A program made the position numbers and the translations under genes. From positions 62,001 to 126,000 of the forward strand of contig KN817565.1 of assembly GCA_000827495.1 (NCBI GenBank): DNA of 64,000 nucleotides. Direction: 5' to 3'. The notes below the pieces were generated by a model, which saw only the letters and a program-made list of their open reading frames with translations, ran no database searches and was not told where the DNA came from. Below, in pieces: positions 11,498 to 23,615 of the stretch; position 1 is the first letter of the stretch, and the number at the start of each line of letters is the position of its first letter. Source of the DNA: Hypholoma sublateritium FD-334 SS-4. Lineage: Eukaryota; Basidiomycota; Agaricomycetes; Agaricales; Strophariaceae.

Positions 11498-13318
11498 ATG
11501 CAACAACTTGAGAAAGAAAGGGCAAGGGAGATCAAGCGCGTGAGTCCTTCATAATAAGCTGTGCTTTAAGTAGGTTACGTCGTTACGGATTGATTGAATG
11601 ATACCAAGTGTCAAATAATAATAATTGTAGTTTGCCGTGATAAGTATTAAGTACAGGTGACCTAGACTACCGCGTAATCCGGGGGAGGGTACTCTGGCGT
11701 ATGTACCGCAACTTCAAGTCCATGTCAAACGTGGGTAGTACAGGACATCTCTCGCTTACTGACTATTGCCGGTAAGTACATATTGTGGATGTTCTTTGCA
11801 TAAAACTGTTACACTTTCTTTGGACCACGACAGATCACATCAGAAAATTCAGATTTTGGGCCATAGCAAATACATTAGCCGTATAGCAGTGACATTAGCC
11901 GAGTAGCTTGCATAGTACCCATAGCACCAGATATAATCTTTGTAGCACTATGTAGACTCACTTGATATGCTCTGGGGCACTCTGTAGCTTTCTACAACAA
12001 CTCCGTAATTGTATGGAGTGTATATACACTGCTACACGCTACTGTACTCTTCCAACATGCATACATAGCTTGTGACTAAAAACCCAAAGCAACCTGTAGC
12101 GTGTGAAACGATTTCATGATGCAAACGATTGATGGCATTTTGCCCGTACTACGGGCCGAAGTGCAAAGAACCTGCCCTAAATATGANTGTCAACCCGTTG
12201 GCGTTCATTANACCCAACTTCCAACCCATACCCAATCTTCCATCATCAGCCGCTGCGGTCACCTTGCATGGGACAGCGCGCTGGTACTAGTGATGTGCCG
12301 GCTCCAGCCCAAAGCCAAAAGAGAGAGAGTGCAGCGCTGGTCCATGGTATGTCCGCGGCCTATCTCGCATCGTGCCCACTGATCTCTCGCGCAAATCCGC
12401 TAGACGCCCTGATNGCGCTCTTGATACACGATGCGCTCCCATGTTTTTACCCGCACTTTAGTCACCATCTCTGACACTTCCAGGTTCGGCATACCGCACA
12501 CACATGCACCTCTCCGCGCTCNCGACAACTGCGCACAATGCGGATAGTGGCAATGGGCGGCGATAGACAGACAGGCTGTGGCGGCGGTGCACAGGGCATC
12601 ATTGAATGTGTAGGATAGGTGAGTGCTTTCTGCCTGATAGCGCGCGCATCACACTGAACGGCGCGCAATTCTAGATGGTGGTGGTGTTGCATGCACACTG
12701 CTCATGTCCCTGCACACACGGTGGTGTGGCTGTGGTCGCCCTTATGATGCATGCGCTTCGGCGACCCGCCACGCTCTCCCCACCTGTCGCTGTCCCTTGC
12801 AATTGGCACTGCTCATGAGCCGCGCTTCCACCGGCTACGGACACATGCACGCAGCGTGCTGTGTTTGNGCCTTCTCCCNCAAAGCACACAAGACAGGGTG
12901 CTGTCCCAGGTGTGTACATCCAATTCCTCATCTGCTTGCCATCCCTTTGCCCTCCAAATGCGCTTGAATAGATATGTATTTGTAGTTTATTGTGCATAAT
13001 AAATTCTTTTAGTAAATCTACTACTGAATAAATTGGTTTCTGGGGTCCATCAATGACCGAAATAGCGCCAGGAGACTGACAGGGATAATCAATTCATAGT
13101 AGCCTGCTGAAGCTGCATAGCACTATGTAGACGCTAGGGTTGCTCTCCATAGTGCTCCATAGCAACCGCCTTAATTTATGTAGTTGTCGCGTCATGCTGC
13201 ATATTGGGGGGGGTAGACTTCATGACTATGGTGCTTTGGAGTGCTTCATAGACTCGCGTAGAAAAATCCAACTTTACTGATGCAGTGTGAAAACACCTCG
13301 AGCCCCATCGATGACATT
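11498..13318. other. Non-coding stretch with ambiguous bases, probable repeat insertion
   Basis: This 1.8 kb gap between Hsp70-like genes C and D is much longer than the other spacers in the array. It has scattered Ns (about 12186-12890), a GC-rich centre with CA/TG-rich runs, and short repeated words. TAGCACTATGTAGAC occurs at 11943-11957 and again at 13118-13132, and related CATAG/GCTCCATAG words recur up to 13260. ORFs here are short and resemble no family I know. The Ns suggest a collapsed multicopy repeat. I could not define terminal repeats or a target-site duplication. Confidence 0.5.
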
Positions 13319-15930
13319 TCAATAATAAATATCGGGATCATAGACAATTTTGGCCTCGGTCCTGAACGGAAGAAAACAGAAAGGATATGACTACGGTGAA
13401 TAATGAGAGGTTTAAAAGATATGACATACCGTCTCTCCGTCATCTATGAGTAGCGGTGTATTAGTTAGCATAGCGAGGGCCGAGACAAACGATATACAGA
13501 CGAGGTAATACTCACGGTTTTGTCCTGCCATGCAACTTGTGCTTTGAGCTCCGTCAAGCCAAAGATCAGTATAATGTCAAATGTCATAACATGATAGGTC
13601 CCCGATCCATCAGCCTTCCTCAATTGTGTAAGGGGGACACCAGAGAGCTTGACATCGACTGTGCATAATTTCGTGTAATTATCTGGAAGACAGAAAGTTT
13701 CAGATCACAGGCCATTAAATAAGCAAACGACGGAAGATACTTGCTTCTGTCGACATCTTTCCACTTTGGTTGAGTAACAAGACCCCGGTAGCACCACACT
13801 TCGGATTTATAGATGTCCGAGAATCTGTGAGACTCATCGAAGTACTCGGAAAATGAGTTTCTGAACTCTTTCTGCTCGGAGATTTGGGTATTCTAGGCGA
13901 TGTAGGGTAATTGTCAGTACTGACACCGATGCGTTTCGAGATAGTATATCGAACTATACGCACCTTGGGCAAAATGATATCAAATCTGTCGGGTATCCGT
14001 TTTGTGCCCGCAAAGTCTGTATACAAAGTTGCGACTCGCGCGCGGTGGTCATTTTCTTCGGGTCTGTACCAATCATCGCAGAAGGTCCCATACGCAAACT
14101 TTGATACCCGTGTGCGCACAAAATGGTCCAAGTAAAAGGAAATTGCTCCATCGGAGACAGCTTTATTTCTGTGAGAAGAAGGGTGTATTAGCAATACTAA
14201 CTCTCTGTCCCTAAGTACGAAATACTACGCACACGTGGCTTTCAGGACGTACAATGCTTAACCCGGCTGGGCGGAGAGCCTCTGTGAGCTGCACGAGCAG
14301 ATAGTCGCTCGCTGCAAAACCTCCCACTAATATAACATGCTGTAGACTGCATTTCAGACAGATACGATGGAGATATGCTGCGAGAACCTACTCACGTGAA
14401 TATTCTTGTGCGCTGTCTGCCGCTGATCTTGGACAGCCTTCGCAATACAGCTGATCGGAGGCTGAAAGAAAAGTGCAACATCGGCACTGGAAAAATATCA
14501 TAAAAATCGGAAGCATGGCATAGGTCAATCCGTCTCTGAACTGCCTACCCTTGCAGTTTCAGCTGTCCAGACCGAATATTGACAGAGGCATCGTTATCTC
14601 GGATGGACCCAAACTTGATGTATTGGGGCTCCTTGGCGTCTCTAAATCGAGGCTTCGTAGTTTTGTCAAAACAACGAGTGATATGATCGATATCGTCAAC
14701 ATAAGGAGAGTCAGCAAGGTAACCTATCGGTTAGACTTCAGTAAATGGCTGGAAATAGTTAGAATATGATGACAAACTCTGGAGGAAGCTGCGCGCGTTT
14801 TCATTGACAAACACAGACCCCTGGAAGTGACCTAAATTTTATCAAGGTGAAGTCAAATGAGATAGAAAAACATTTACGTACACTGAGAAGTTGCTATTTC
14901 TTCGAAGGATACTTTCGCAGCAGTGGACGTCATATTTTTACTATATGAGCTGATGTCAATAGTCCCTCCTCCAGCATCGACAATCACTATGCCTTCTCCT
15001 CGCTGAGTTTAAGTAGAATTATAGTTGTTTAGAGGGGAGACTGGGCGGTCGGGGAAGTCACTAACATTTAATGCTCCTGAAGGAAGCCCGTTCTGAATCG
15101 CAAAATGCAAACTCGCTTCTCCCTCGGTGACAAAAGACAATCTGGCGTTTCCAGCAGAAGTATCTGGAATGAGTCTGGCCAAAATAGCAGCGCTGCGCAT
15201 CTGGCTCTGTTGCGTACCCTCCCATCCGTTGGGGTGGGACAGTACAAAGTCAATTTGATCTTTGACGGATGTCCAGAGGTCCACGCCGTTGGCATGTGTC
15301 TCCGTAATGTACTTAGAGGCGCAACTAAGAAGGTAGACCATGAAGTCAGCTAGAATCTCGATTACGGTCTTGTTGAGTGGGAGAGGAGGGATTTTGGCAG
15401 TGATTTCTCTCCCTGCGCCTGGACCAAGTCGTGAGCGTAGGTGGAGTTTGAACCTGCACAATACACAGGATCATTGTAGCGAACGAAAGATCAAAATTGG
15501 GCAACATACCACTCTGCTTTTACCCATTGTTCATCCTCTGCCTGGTCTTGAATACCATCTCGCATTGCTTCTGCCCCCACAGCTCGTACATCTCCGTTTC
15601 GATCATAGTAGATTATCGTTGGTATTTTTGATGCACCACTGATGTGGTCCTGCGCAGGAAACCTATGTATCAAACAGTGAGAGGTGCACTCGCAGTTAGG
15701 ATGTTGCTGAACACTGACTTTGTTATACCTTTTATCTCGGGGACCCGTCCCGGGTCGAGAACGCTGCAATCAATGGGCAATCAGTGCTATGCATATGCTT
15801 CTATCAGTGAAGGTGTAGTACTGATTCTTTACCTGTATGAGATACCACTAAATGTGGTTCCAATATCAAACGCTAGGACCAACTTTCGTCGAGGGCCATC
15901 GAAAGGTGCGCGGATTGGGATTGAAGCCAT
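13319..15930 (-). CDS. Hsp70-like (HSPA12-type) ATPase D
   Basis: Fourth tandem paralog. Start ATG at 15930 (MASIPIRAPFDGPRRKLVL, then AFDIGTTFSG), stop at 13319 after AKIVYDPDIYY. The phosphate-2 block IVDAGGGTID lies near 14960-14990 and the VGGFAASDYL motif near 14320. Exon 4 carries FKLHLRSRLGPG, LSHPNGWEG and FVTEGEASLHF. The C-terminal exons hold FDIILPK, NTQISEQKEF, EVWCYRG and FGLTELKAQVAW. The 14-nt micro-exon is 13430-13443 (MTERR). About 590 residues. Genes A-D share an N-terminal RRKLVLAFD core preceded by a variable 10-18 residue leader. All traced splice joins keep frame. Function beyond ATP binding and hydrolysis is inferred from family only. Confidence 0.9.
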
Positions 15931-16162
15931 ACAAGAGCTCGGAAAGTACGGTAACGATGGGAATCTAAGTTCGTGGGACTGGACAAGACGGGACCTTATT
16001 TAACGTTCGGCTCAATGGGTAATAAGGTTTCCGAGTCCATCAATATTTGCAGCGACTTCCGTGACTGACAATGACATGCACACCATTACCGTCCTCAGGC
16101 TCCGGAGCCCGGGTAGATTTGTGTATATACTCCAGTTCAAATCAGATCTTACGGTAGCGCAA

Positions 16163-17692
16163 TCAAGCGCCCGTAACCTCTTCTAGATATTGTTTTGTAA
16201 GTTCAAACGCGGCAAATGTGCTTGCAGCGGCGGGTATACTACGGAAAGAGGTGAGTTAGATTTTTGTATTACGAGAATCGAAGGTCGTACCTTCGCAGAA
16301 CTAGAGTATCGTTTGTCAACCTTTGAGTCAGTATCTTTACCTCCAAGCATCAAGAGCAAATCTTACGCGATGGTGAGAGACCTCTAAATAGTCCAGGACT
16401 AACAACAAGGTCAATGGGTTTATTGGTAGGGACAACCGAAGTAAACTCACACCCCAGCTTCATGCACAATAGCCTTGAGCTCGTTTGCAATATATTGTAC
16501 CGGAGTTCCAGTGGGGGGAGTTGCACGCAGCTGAATGCGCGATTTAACCACATCTAGAGGAACGTTGTGTTAGAAAGTCGCTTCGTCGTCAGCGAGAAAG
16601 AGAAGGAGTGGCATACCTAGCGGATAACACGAAAGCCAGTACGCGATCTGCGACGGCAATGATCAACTGGTCGAGTGTAGACATTTTATATGAGTACGTA
16701 CACCACCTGTTGACCCACTGGCAAGCAAAGCCCACACGGGGATATCTGATCCGTACGTTCTACTAAAATTCCGCTTGGAAAACTCGAAGGCTGGCGGCGA
16801 ACGGTGAGACTAATCATCCTCGATGGCAACAGAAATGCTGACCTGCATAAAAGCTATAAAGATTTCACATTTAGTATGAGTGCAAACACAATTTCAAATC
16901 GCACACACCCGGCGTAGGCAGGGATTTCACGGGCGACGGTTACCTAGTCCGGTCAGTTCGCGTGCAGACGATAATAGCGGAGAAAGTTGTACCCAGTAGC
17001 CTCTCATGATGCCCTTCCGAAATCCCCAGTCTCTCCACATCTCGCGGACGACTGCAGAAAGCCGTTTGTCGGTTGCCGCTCCGTACTGCCCTTGCATACG
17101 CACCTTGAACATCTCGACTGCAACACACACTATCGTATGTTATTCCTTCGCGTAGGGAATGGTATGCGCACCTGGGCTAGCGAGGACGGCGTTGGCAATA
17201 CCGGCCATGGCTCCCGCTAGAGCAATCTCCTTCAGGGACAGTGTTGGGTATGGGGAGATGATACGCTTCGAGATGCCGTATGACGCAAATAAGAGGGAAT
17301 TCACGCCAGCGATCCCGAGGAGAGGGCTGGCCATTCCTGTTCCGGGAATTAAATGCTTTGGTATATTTCAACACGTCGCGAAATTACCTTTATACAGCGC
17401 GAAAAATCCTTCCTTCCTGATCGTTTGCTTCAGGATGTCCATTGGTCCCGTCTGGATTGAACGGGTGCCGCATGAACATCACATTGAAGCATCGGCTATC
17501 GGAGCACTCACAAACATACCCTCTGTGAATGAAAGTCAGCAAAACGTCTAAGAACGGCTGAAATGTCGTACTGGGAGCTACTTGCGCGCGCGTCTTGACT
17601 GTGTCCAGGGGTTGTCCGACCAGAACCTGCGCGGCACCACCAACGCTGCCGGCGATGAGCTCATTGATTGTCGCTTGTGTGTTTTTGCTCAT
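16163..17692 (-). CDS. Mitochondrial carrier (SLC25) family transporter
   Basis: Inner-membrane solute carrier with the three tandem signature motifs PLDTVKTR, PVEMFKVR and PLDVVKSR, one per repeat. Start ATG at 17692 (MSKNTQATINELIAGSVGG). Spliced length is about 300 residues, normal for the family. The gene is cut into roughly ten exons, several tiny: an 11-nt exon (GG/CTTTTATGCAG) restores GFYA, and a 10-nt exon (TTCTGCGAAG) restores SLLRSIPAAA before the C-terminus ending YLEEVTGA (stop at 16163). The sequence is most like the YMC1/carnitine-acylcarnitine branch in my judgement, but the substrate cannot be fixed by eye. It interrupts the Hsp70-like array between genes D and E and is on the same strand. 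Confidence 0.88.
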
Positions 17693-18022
17693 CTTCGGTC
17701 GAGACTGGAACCTAGGAGTCCTTGCGTCGTGCGAGGATGGATAAAGTGAACGCCGAGGGACATCATGGGGGCATTCGGACAGGATAACCGAGATCGCGTC
17801 AAATGTTGCAACCTTTCTCACGGCATACCCACACCGATAACATTAATTAGCTCTGGCTGCTCCATATTTTAGCCATATGAATTGATTTTACATGTTTAAT
17901 GTTAACACTCAGGTTGCTATCCAAAACATTACATGTATCAATTATTAGTTGATTATTAGCATCAATTTCTAAAAAAATTAATCGGGGCAATAAAAGGCAT
18001 TCAATCAACATAAATTCAATAT
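17693..18022. other. AT-rich spacer, no gene seen
   Basis: The 330 bases between the carrier start and the stop of Hsp70-like gene E are AT-rich with runs of TTGATTATTAG-like words. I see no coding signal. It should hold the carrier promoter and the 3' region of gene E. Confidence 0.4.
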
Positions 18023-20488
18023 TCAATCGTCATAAACAACAGTCGCCGGACCCCTATAGTATGAGGTATAGCTTTAAGCCACACGATACTGGATAGTTTG
18101 GGTTCACAGAAAACGCACCGTTTTTCCCTTCCCTAATAGCCGTGATTGGAATAGTTTTTGGACTCTTGTCACCAACAGAGGTAATCAGAGGGTACTCACT
18201 GAAGATTTGTTCCATGCAATCTGAGCCTTGATCTCCGTCAACCCGAAGAAAAGGACGACCTCGAAGTCGACACAATAGAACGTTTTGCCTTGTGGGTTTC
18301 TACGGGTTTCAATGATATGTGACGGCAACTCTGCTTCGATATAGCAGAGATTATCGTAACTACCTAGAAAACATCTGTTAAGGGAATTATTCCGAATCGG
18401 GGAGGAGACAATGGGACACCTTCGTCGATGTCAAGCCACCTGGGATCGCAGTCCAGTCCTTTGTAGCAAGTAATTTCCATTCGTAATTTTTCAAGTTTAG
18501 ATTTCAGGAAAGATTGGTGGATGTACCCTTGGCGAAATATTTTCGCTTCCGATACTTGGATGCTCTGCGTGAAAGATATACAGCGACGTGAACAAAACAT
18601 GCATATCGACCTACCTTGGGTAGGATTACAGAAAACACATTTGGCACGTAGGTCCGCCCGTCTGCCTGGACAAATGTGCTTCGTGCCCGCAGCCGATGCT
18701 CCGAATTTCTGGGATCGTAGTAATCGCATATAGACAGTCCGTAGAAAGCCTTTGACATTCGTGTCTGCACAAAATGGTCAAGGAAGAACGACACAGCACC
18801 CTCCGCGACCGCCTTGTTTCTGGAGATCAAGGACACGTGAGTCAACACCACGATATGATAGAGCAGTCTCATACATGTGCGCTTCCGGGCGTACGACACG
18901 CATCCAATACCCTCTCTCCATGAGAATTCGCGTAATGTTGTTGAATAACCAATCATTGGCGGAGAACCCGCCAACAAAGAGAATGTGCTATTCGTTGATG
19001 TAAATTCCGATATTCATAGAAGGGGAAGGAGCGAGGAGCGCACTGAAATCTTATGGGACGTAGCCCTCTGCTGCTTCAGCACTGCCTGCAAAATCGCGTC
19101 GATCGAAGGCTGAAAAAAAGCTGCGACGTCCTTCCTACCAACTACTGTCAATTCTAGGCATGGTCAATGACACAAGCCGCTTACCCGTCGAGCCTTAATT
19201 GGCCGGCCGTGATGTTGCACGCGGTGTCGTTGTCGCGCATCGAGCCGAATTTCAGGTACTGTGGATCTTGGTCGGTCTTGAACCTTATCTTCGTCGTTTT
19301 GTCGAAGACTTCGACCAAATTGTCAACGTCGTCCTCGAAATCGGTGCCTTCGAGCAAGCCTAAACATCACGGATCAATATTTATTTCAACGTTATGCAAA
19401 GCCATTCTTTGAAGTTACATACCAACAAAATACCGTCTCGCGTACATATTGACGAAAACAGATCCTCTGAAAAGACCTGTATACGGAAGCCGGGATTCTA
19501 GTTACACCATATCAAAATAGAGGATGATACAATTGGTACTAACATTGGGCCGGAGCAATCTCTTCGAAGGCCTGCGTATCATTGGCCGGGTTTTGCCTAT
19601 ACGCACTGATATCGATAGTGCCACCCCCGGCATCCACGATAATAAAGTTTGGACACTTCTACAAACCACACACGTCAGTGTCCCACAAACACATAGCACA
19701 TCCCTCCACATACCTTCATCTCCGCCTTCGTCAACACCCCTGCAGTCACGCAGAAGTGCAGGCTCGCTTCGCCCTCCGTGACGAAAGTGATCCGCTCACG
19801 CTCATTCGCACGCACGAGCCCCGCGCGCACCGCCGCATCGCGCATGCGCGCTTGCTCCGCGCCGCCCCACCCATTCGGGTGCGCGAGCACATATCGCGCA
19901 TCGGCACCCGCCGCAGTCCACAGTTCGGCCCCGCCTAGGTGCGCCTCCGAGATGTACGCTGCTGCGCAAGCGCGCAGGTAGCTCAGGAAATCCGCGAGGA
20001 CGTCGACCGCGCGCTTCCCTGCGGGGAGCGGCGGTATTGCTGTGCCGGCTGCGCTGCTGCCCACAGAGGTGGAGCGCAAGTGCAGCTTAAACCTGAGAGT
20101 GAATGAACAACCAGCACAGGAAGTTGAACAGATGGGGGGCACGCACCACTCGGCTTTGACCCACCCCTGCTTGGCTGCCTCGATGTCGATCCCGGAGCGT
20201 GTCGCTTCCGCGCCGACGGCGCGTACGTTGCCAAAGGCATCGTAGTACACGATCGTCGGGATCTTCGACGTGCCGTTCGCGCTGTCCTGAGCAGGGAAGC
20301 GCGTCACGGTCCTGATCTCTGGCGGGAGTCCCGGCTGGAGGATGCTGGGTGGGAGTCAAACGGGCGCCTAATTGGTATGATGACGAGTATGCGCGACACC
20401 TGTATGATATGCCGCTGAAGGTCGTGCCGACGTCGAAAGCGAGGACAAGCTGCCGGCGCGGGCCTTCGTACACCTTTCGGGATCTCAT
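18023..20488 (-). CDS. Hsp70-like (HSPA12-type) ATPase E, divergent
   Basis: Fifth minus-strand paralog, clearly more divergent than A-D. Start ATG at 20488 (MRSRKVYEGPRRQLVL, AFDVGTTFSG). Phosphate-2 block IIVDAGGGTID lies near 19640 and FVGGFSANDWL near 18970. The exon covering about 19710-20095 is strongly GC-rich compared with its neighbours, but encodes the expected FKLHLRS, LAHPNGWGG and FVTEGEASLHF motifs. The 14-nt micro-exon is 18119-18132 (GREKR). The last exon is best joined at an acceptor about 49 bases downstream of the micro-exon; it then reads ATVVYDD and stops at 18023, matching the AKIIYDPD tail of the others. The alternative acceptor would make a 30-base intron, too short to be likely. 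Intact as read. Confidence 0.87.
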
Positions 20489-21655
20489 TGCGGTGGCCAG
20501 AGGGAAGAGAAATTGCGGGGAAGGGAGGCTGAAGTAGTAGAAGGCAAGAGAGTTCGTAACGTTCCTTGCTAGAATTTAAGCAACAAGGGTCGCCGGTCCC
20601 TGGAAACAGATTGTGAAAGGGGTGCCAAGCGAAGTCACGCGCACGAGTCGCGACGCGTCGTGTTCTGACTCTTGTCTGACTCCGGACCTCACTTCTTGCG
20701 GGGTTGTACTTTGAATGCGATTTTGACGTATTTAAAGCCCGTTCCGTAGCATTTTTCCATATAGTTGACTACATATAACTTTGAAAGATTCAAGATTTCA
20801 GCGACATAAATTAGCAGCACTTGAAAATACTTACCGAAACTCACGAACGGCTACAATGCTAGTTACACTACTGGGCAGACTAGTACAGCCAGTCAGCCTT
20901 GCTATCACGCAGTTGAGGGTGGGAAACTCACCCCGCCTGGTCATAAAATGGGGAGTGTCGGGACAGTGTCCACTTATCGAGTGAAAACGCGCGTACGCGC
21001 CTACGCTTGGTGACTTGTCACTTGCTGCAAATTTGGGGTTCACCGTTCCTGGAGATTGTCGAGGTGTAGATTGAACATATTGGTCTACGCGATGCCCAGC
21101 GTCAATGTCCAGCAGTCGGGTGAGGAGTTCATGGCATTGGAAGTTCAGGTTTCCACTAACCTTGTCTGAATGACAACTTGCAAGAAATTGGACCGCTTCG
21201 GCAGTCGGCCCGGCCGTCCTCGGTCAAATCCGTGCTCGAATGCCAGACGACAGGCGTCTAAATGACGCAAGATCCGACGCAGTTCCAGGCGCAGTGTTTG
21301 GCACGCGAAGGTAAACATAGTCTTCTCATGTGCGATCACATAGCGCACCTTGTCCGCCGTCGAGGTGCGACTTCTCGGTGAACGCGCCGGCGCACACTCA
21401 CAGGTGGCGCAAGAAGCTTACAGCCGCGTCGAATGCGCCCTGCCTTGCGGGGAGCAGCCTGGTGGTGATACGAGGTGCAATGCAGCTTGGATCTATAGGT
21501 GGTGAGGAGCCTCCGCTTTCAACATACAGAGTGATAATCCAATTGTTTGTAGATCGTACAGCAACTTGTAATAATCATCTACCTAATCTTTGGAACAGTT
21601 AAGTCAGATAGAAACAGAAAAGCCAGGAAAGAACTCACCAAAGTCAAAGGTATCG
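20489..21655. other. Spacer without a supported gene
   Basis: Upstream region of Hsp70-like gene E and downstream region of the REX4-like gene. Several short ORFs exist on both strands (for example around 21145-21348) but none shows family motifs or plausible splice extension. The first 100 bases upstream of gene E contain GTTCGTAACGTTCC and TAGAAT words that loosely recall heat-shock-element half sites; I do not claim a site. Confidence 0.35.
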
Positions 21656-23090
21656 CTATAATAATGAATCCTTCATGGCGATTCGAATAGAACCTTTACT
21701 TCCACCCACAGGCGCGCCACCTGGTAGCTGCTTCCACCATTCGTTCTTGGCTGAAGATGTCGCCCCGCCAGCACTGCCACCTTTCCCCTCCACCGCCGTC
21801 CGTGATCCAGCTACGCCCCTCCGGACCACTGTCGATAGCCCGGAACTAACACCTTTCCGCCCTCCGCCCGGATATTCGGTCGGGGCGTCTTTTCCTTTTC
21901 CTTTCCCGTTGAGTTTGGGCGCGACGACCGGCTCGGGTGAATCGTCGCCCTCCGAATCGGACACATCCGAGTCCGATTTATCCATTTCCTTCCGTTTTGT
22001 TGCTGCAGTGACGGCTGCTGATTTGGCGCTCGGGGGAGGGAGGGGCCTGCTTCCTTTTTCCCATTCTTTTTTGTGCAGCCTGTACACCGCCATCGTCGCT
22101 CGGGCATCGGTGATCTGATACTCATGGATGAGCAGATATCATGTGCAGCAGCGTGCGAGACGTACACTGGAATGCTCTCCGCCCTGGATGGTGAGGCCGA
22201 GTTCATCCTTGACGAGATTCCGCAGCGCCACACGCTTCGACTTGGTGACTGCGAATTTGTGTGCGTAGATTTGGGTATCGCGGGTCTGCGCCCGGGGGTG
22301 GGAGAGAAGCAATGCTTTCAGATCGTTATGCACCGCATGCCCGACGAGGATGCGGTCCTGTAGCAACTGGGCGACGCGCTTCTGTACGTCCTCAAACTTG
22401 TGGGCTGTGATGCAGGTTAGGAGGGTAGGGCAACACCAAGGGGCCAACGGCTGACCATGTATCATATCCGATTCCCTGATGCCACTCCACTGCGTGCGGT
22501 AGTCCACGACGCGCTCCTTTTGTCGCACAAACTCGTCGAGGATCACCGCGCCGTAAAAATTGACCAAACTGACGCGCGCAAGCGAGGACTCTGCGCCGTC
22601 GATGCCCACGCCCACCATCTCGCAGTCAAGGGCAAGGAACTTTCCCGGCCTGGTTGCAGATCAGCCACGGGCCATTCTCGAGCGGGAGACGCACGCACGC
22701 AGAGAAGGCCACTCACAGTTCTTGCTGAGGCGTGTACTCGACGTTCCCCAGGGCCATCTGCTGCAGCAGGTCGACGGATTCCCCGTTTTTCCAGGTCATC
22801 GAGGTGGGTGCATGTGGCGCAGAAGGCCCCGCGGTGGGTGCGAGGCCCTGCTCTGAGGTAATAGTATGGGTAGAGAAGCGTTTATTGGGCTCCTCGCGCT
22901 CGACCTTGCGGCGCTTTCTGCTTCCTTCGTCGCGGCCATGTTGACTATCCGAATTCTTCTTTTTTTGCGAATCCAGTTGCTATTTTCGAGTTGTTAGTGT
23001 GGGATATATCGAGGACAATGGATTGCTTTTCACCTTCTGCAGAGCGAGCCAGTTGCCCGAAGGCACATTTTTGCCCTTTGAAGGTGGCAT
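21656..23090 (-). CDS. REX4-type DEDDh 3'-5' RNA exonuclease
   Basis: RNA exonuclease of the Rex4/REXO4 family, in yeast tied to rRNA processing and nucleolar localisation. Start ATG at 23090 encodes MPPSKGKNVPSGNWLALQK. A short intron leads to a lysine-rich stretch, KKKNSDSQHGRDEGSRKRRK, which could act as a nuclear or nucleolar signal. The catalytic core follows: LDCEMVG (Exo I), GHAVHNDLKAL (Exo II) and, after an intron, HSSITDARATM (Exo III with His and Asp). The C-terminal 120 residues are low-complexity, rich in Ser, Asp, Gly and Lys, and end at 21656. Introns are short and keep frame. All DEDD-type acidic residues are visible. It is convergent with nothing and is divergent from Hsp70-like gene F across about 525 bases. 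Confidence 0.88.
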
Positions 23091-23615
23091 TTTTGCCGTG
23101 GTGTAATGACTTAAGAGATGATTGTAGTAGTTTATAATCCGGCTTCGGCTTAGATACATGCACAGGTGACTGGGCGACTGCAAGTGAATGACGGAGGAAG
23201 GCAAGAAAATGGGCTATTATGTAAGCCTGAAGGAGAATGGCAGTCGCCGACTTGCCGAGCCGCCTTCAGCCAAAAACGAACCTCAGCCTGCGGCCTTGAA
23301 CCCTTCCTTAACCACTGCCATATCGTGGAAACAAAAAACTACTCTTATCTCTAATGACGAATGTCAAACCCGAGTTGTCATTCCCTGTAACATGCTGGAT
23401 AAAATGGAAGGGGGTCTCAAGCTACCTCGATGCTTGATGCCGATTTTCACCAAGTTTCTAGTCCTCCGAGTCACGCACAGCCGCACCTGTTTAGAAGTGT
23501 TAGTATAGGCGCCCACAATGATACCTTCTTAAAGCGGATCGGTCAAGGATACTTTCTATCTTCCCTTGTCATTCCCTTGTCCTTTTTTCTGACTAAAGCA
23601 GAGCCAACGATCCAA
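23091..23615. other. Divergent intergenic region, REX4-like / Hsp70-like F
   Basis: About 525 bases between two divergently read starts. It must contain both promoters. Short ORFs present here have no recognisable motif. Confidence 0.4.

Noticed and set aside
12116..12999. ORFs in the N-containing stretch between Hsp70-like C and D
   Set aside because: Overlapping frames on both strands, ambiguous bases, no recognisable family.
20540..20580. Heat-shock-element-like TTC/GAA words upstream of Hsp70-like E
   Set aside because: Spacing does not follow the alternating 5-base GAA/TTC pattern.
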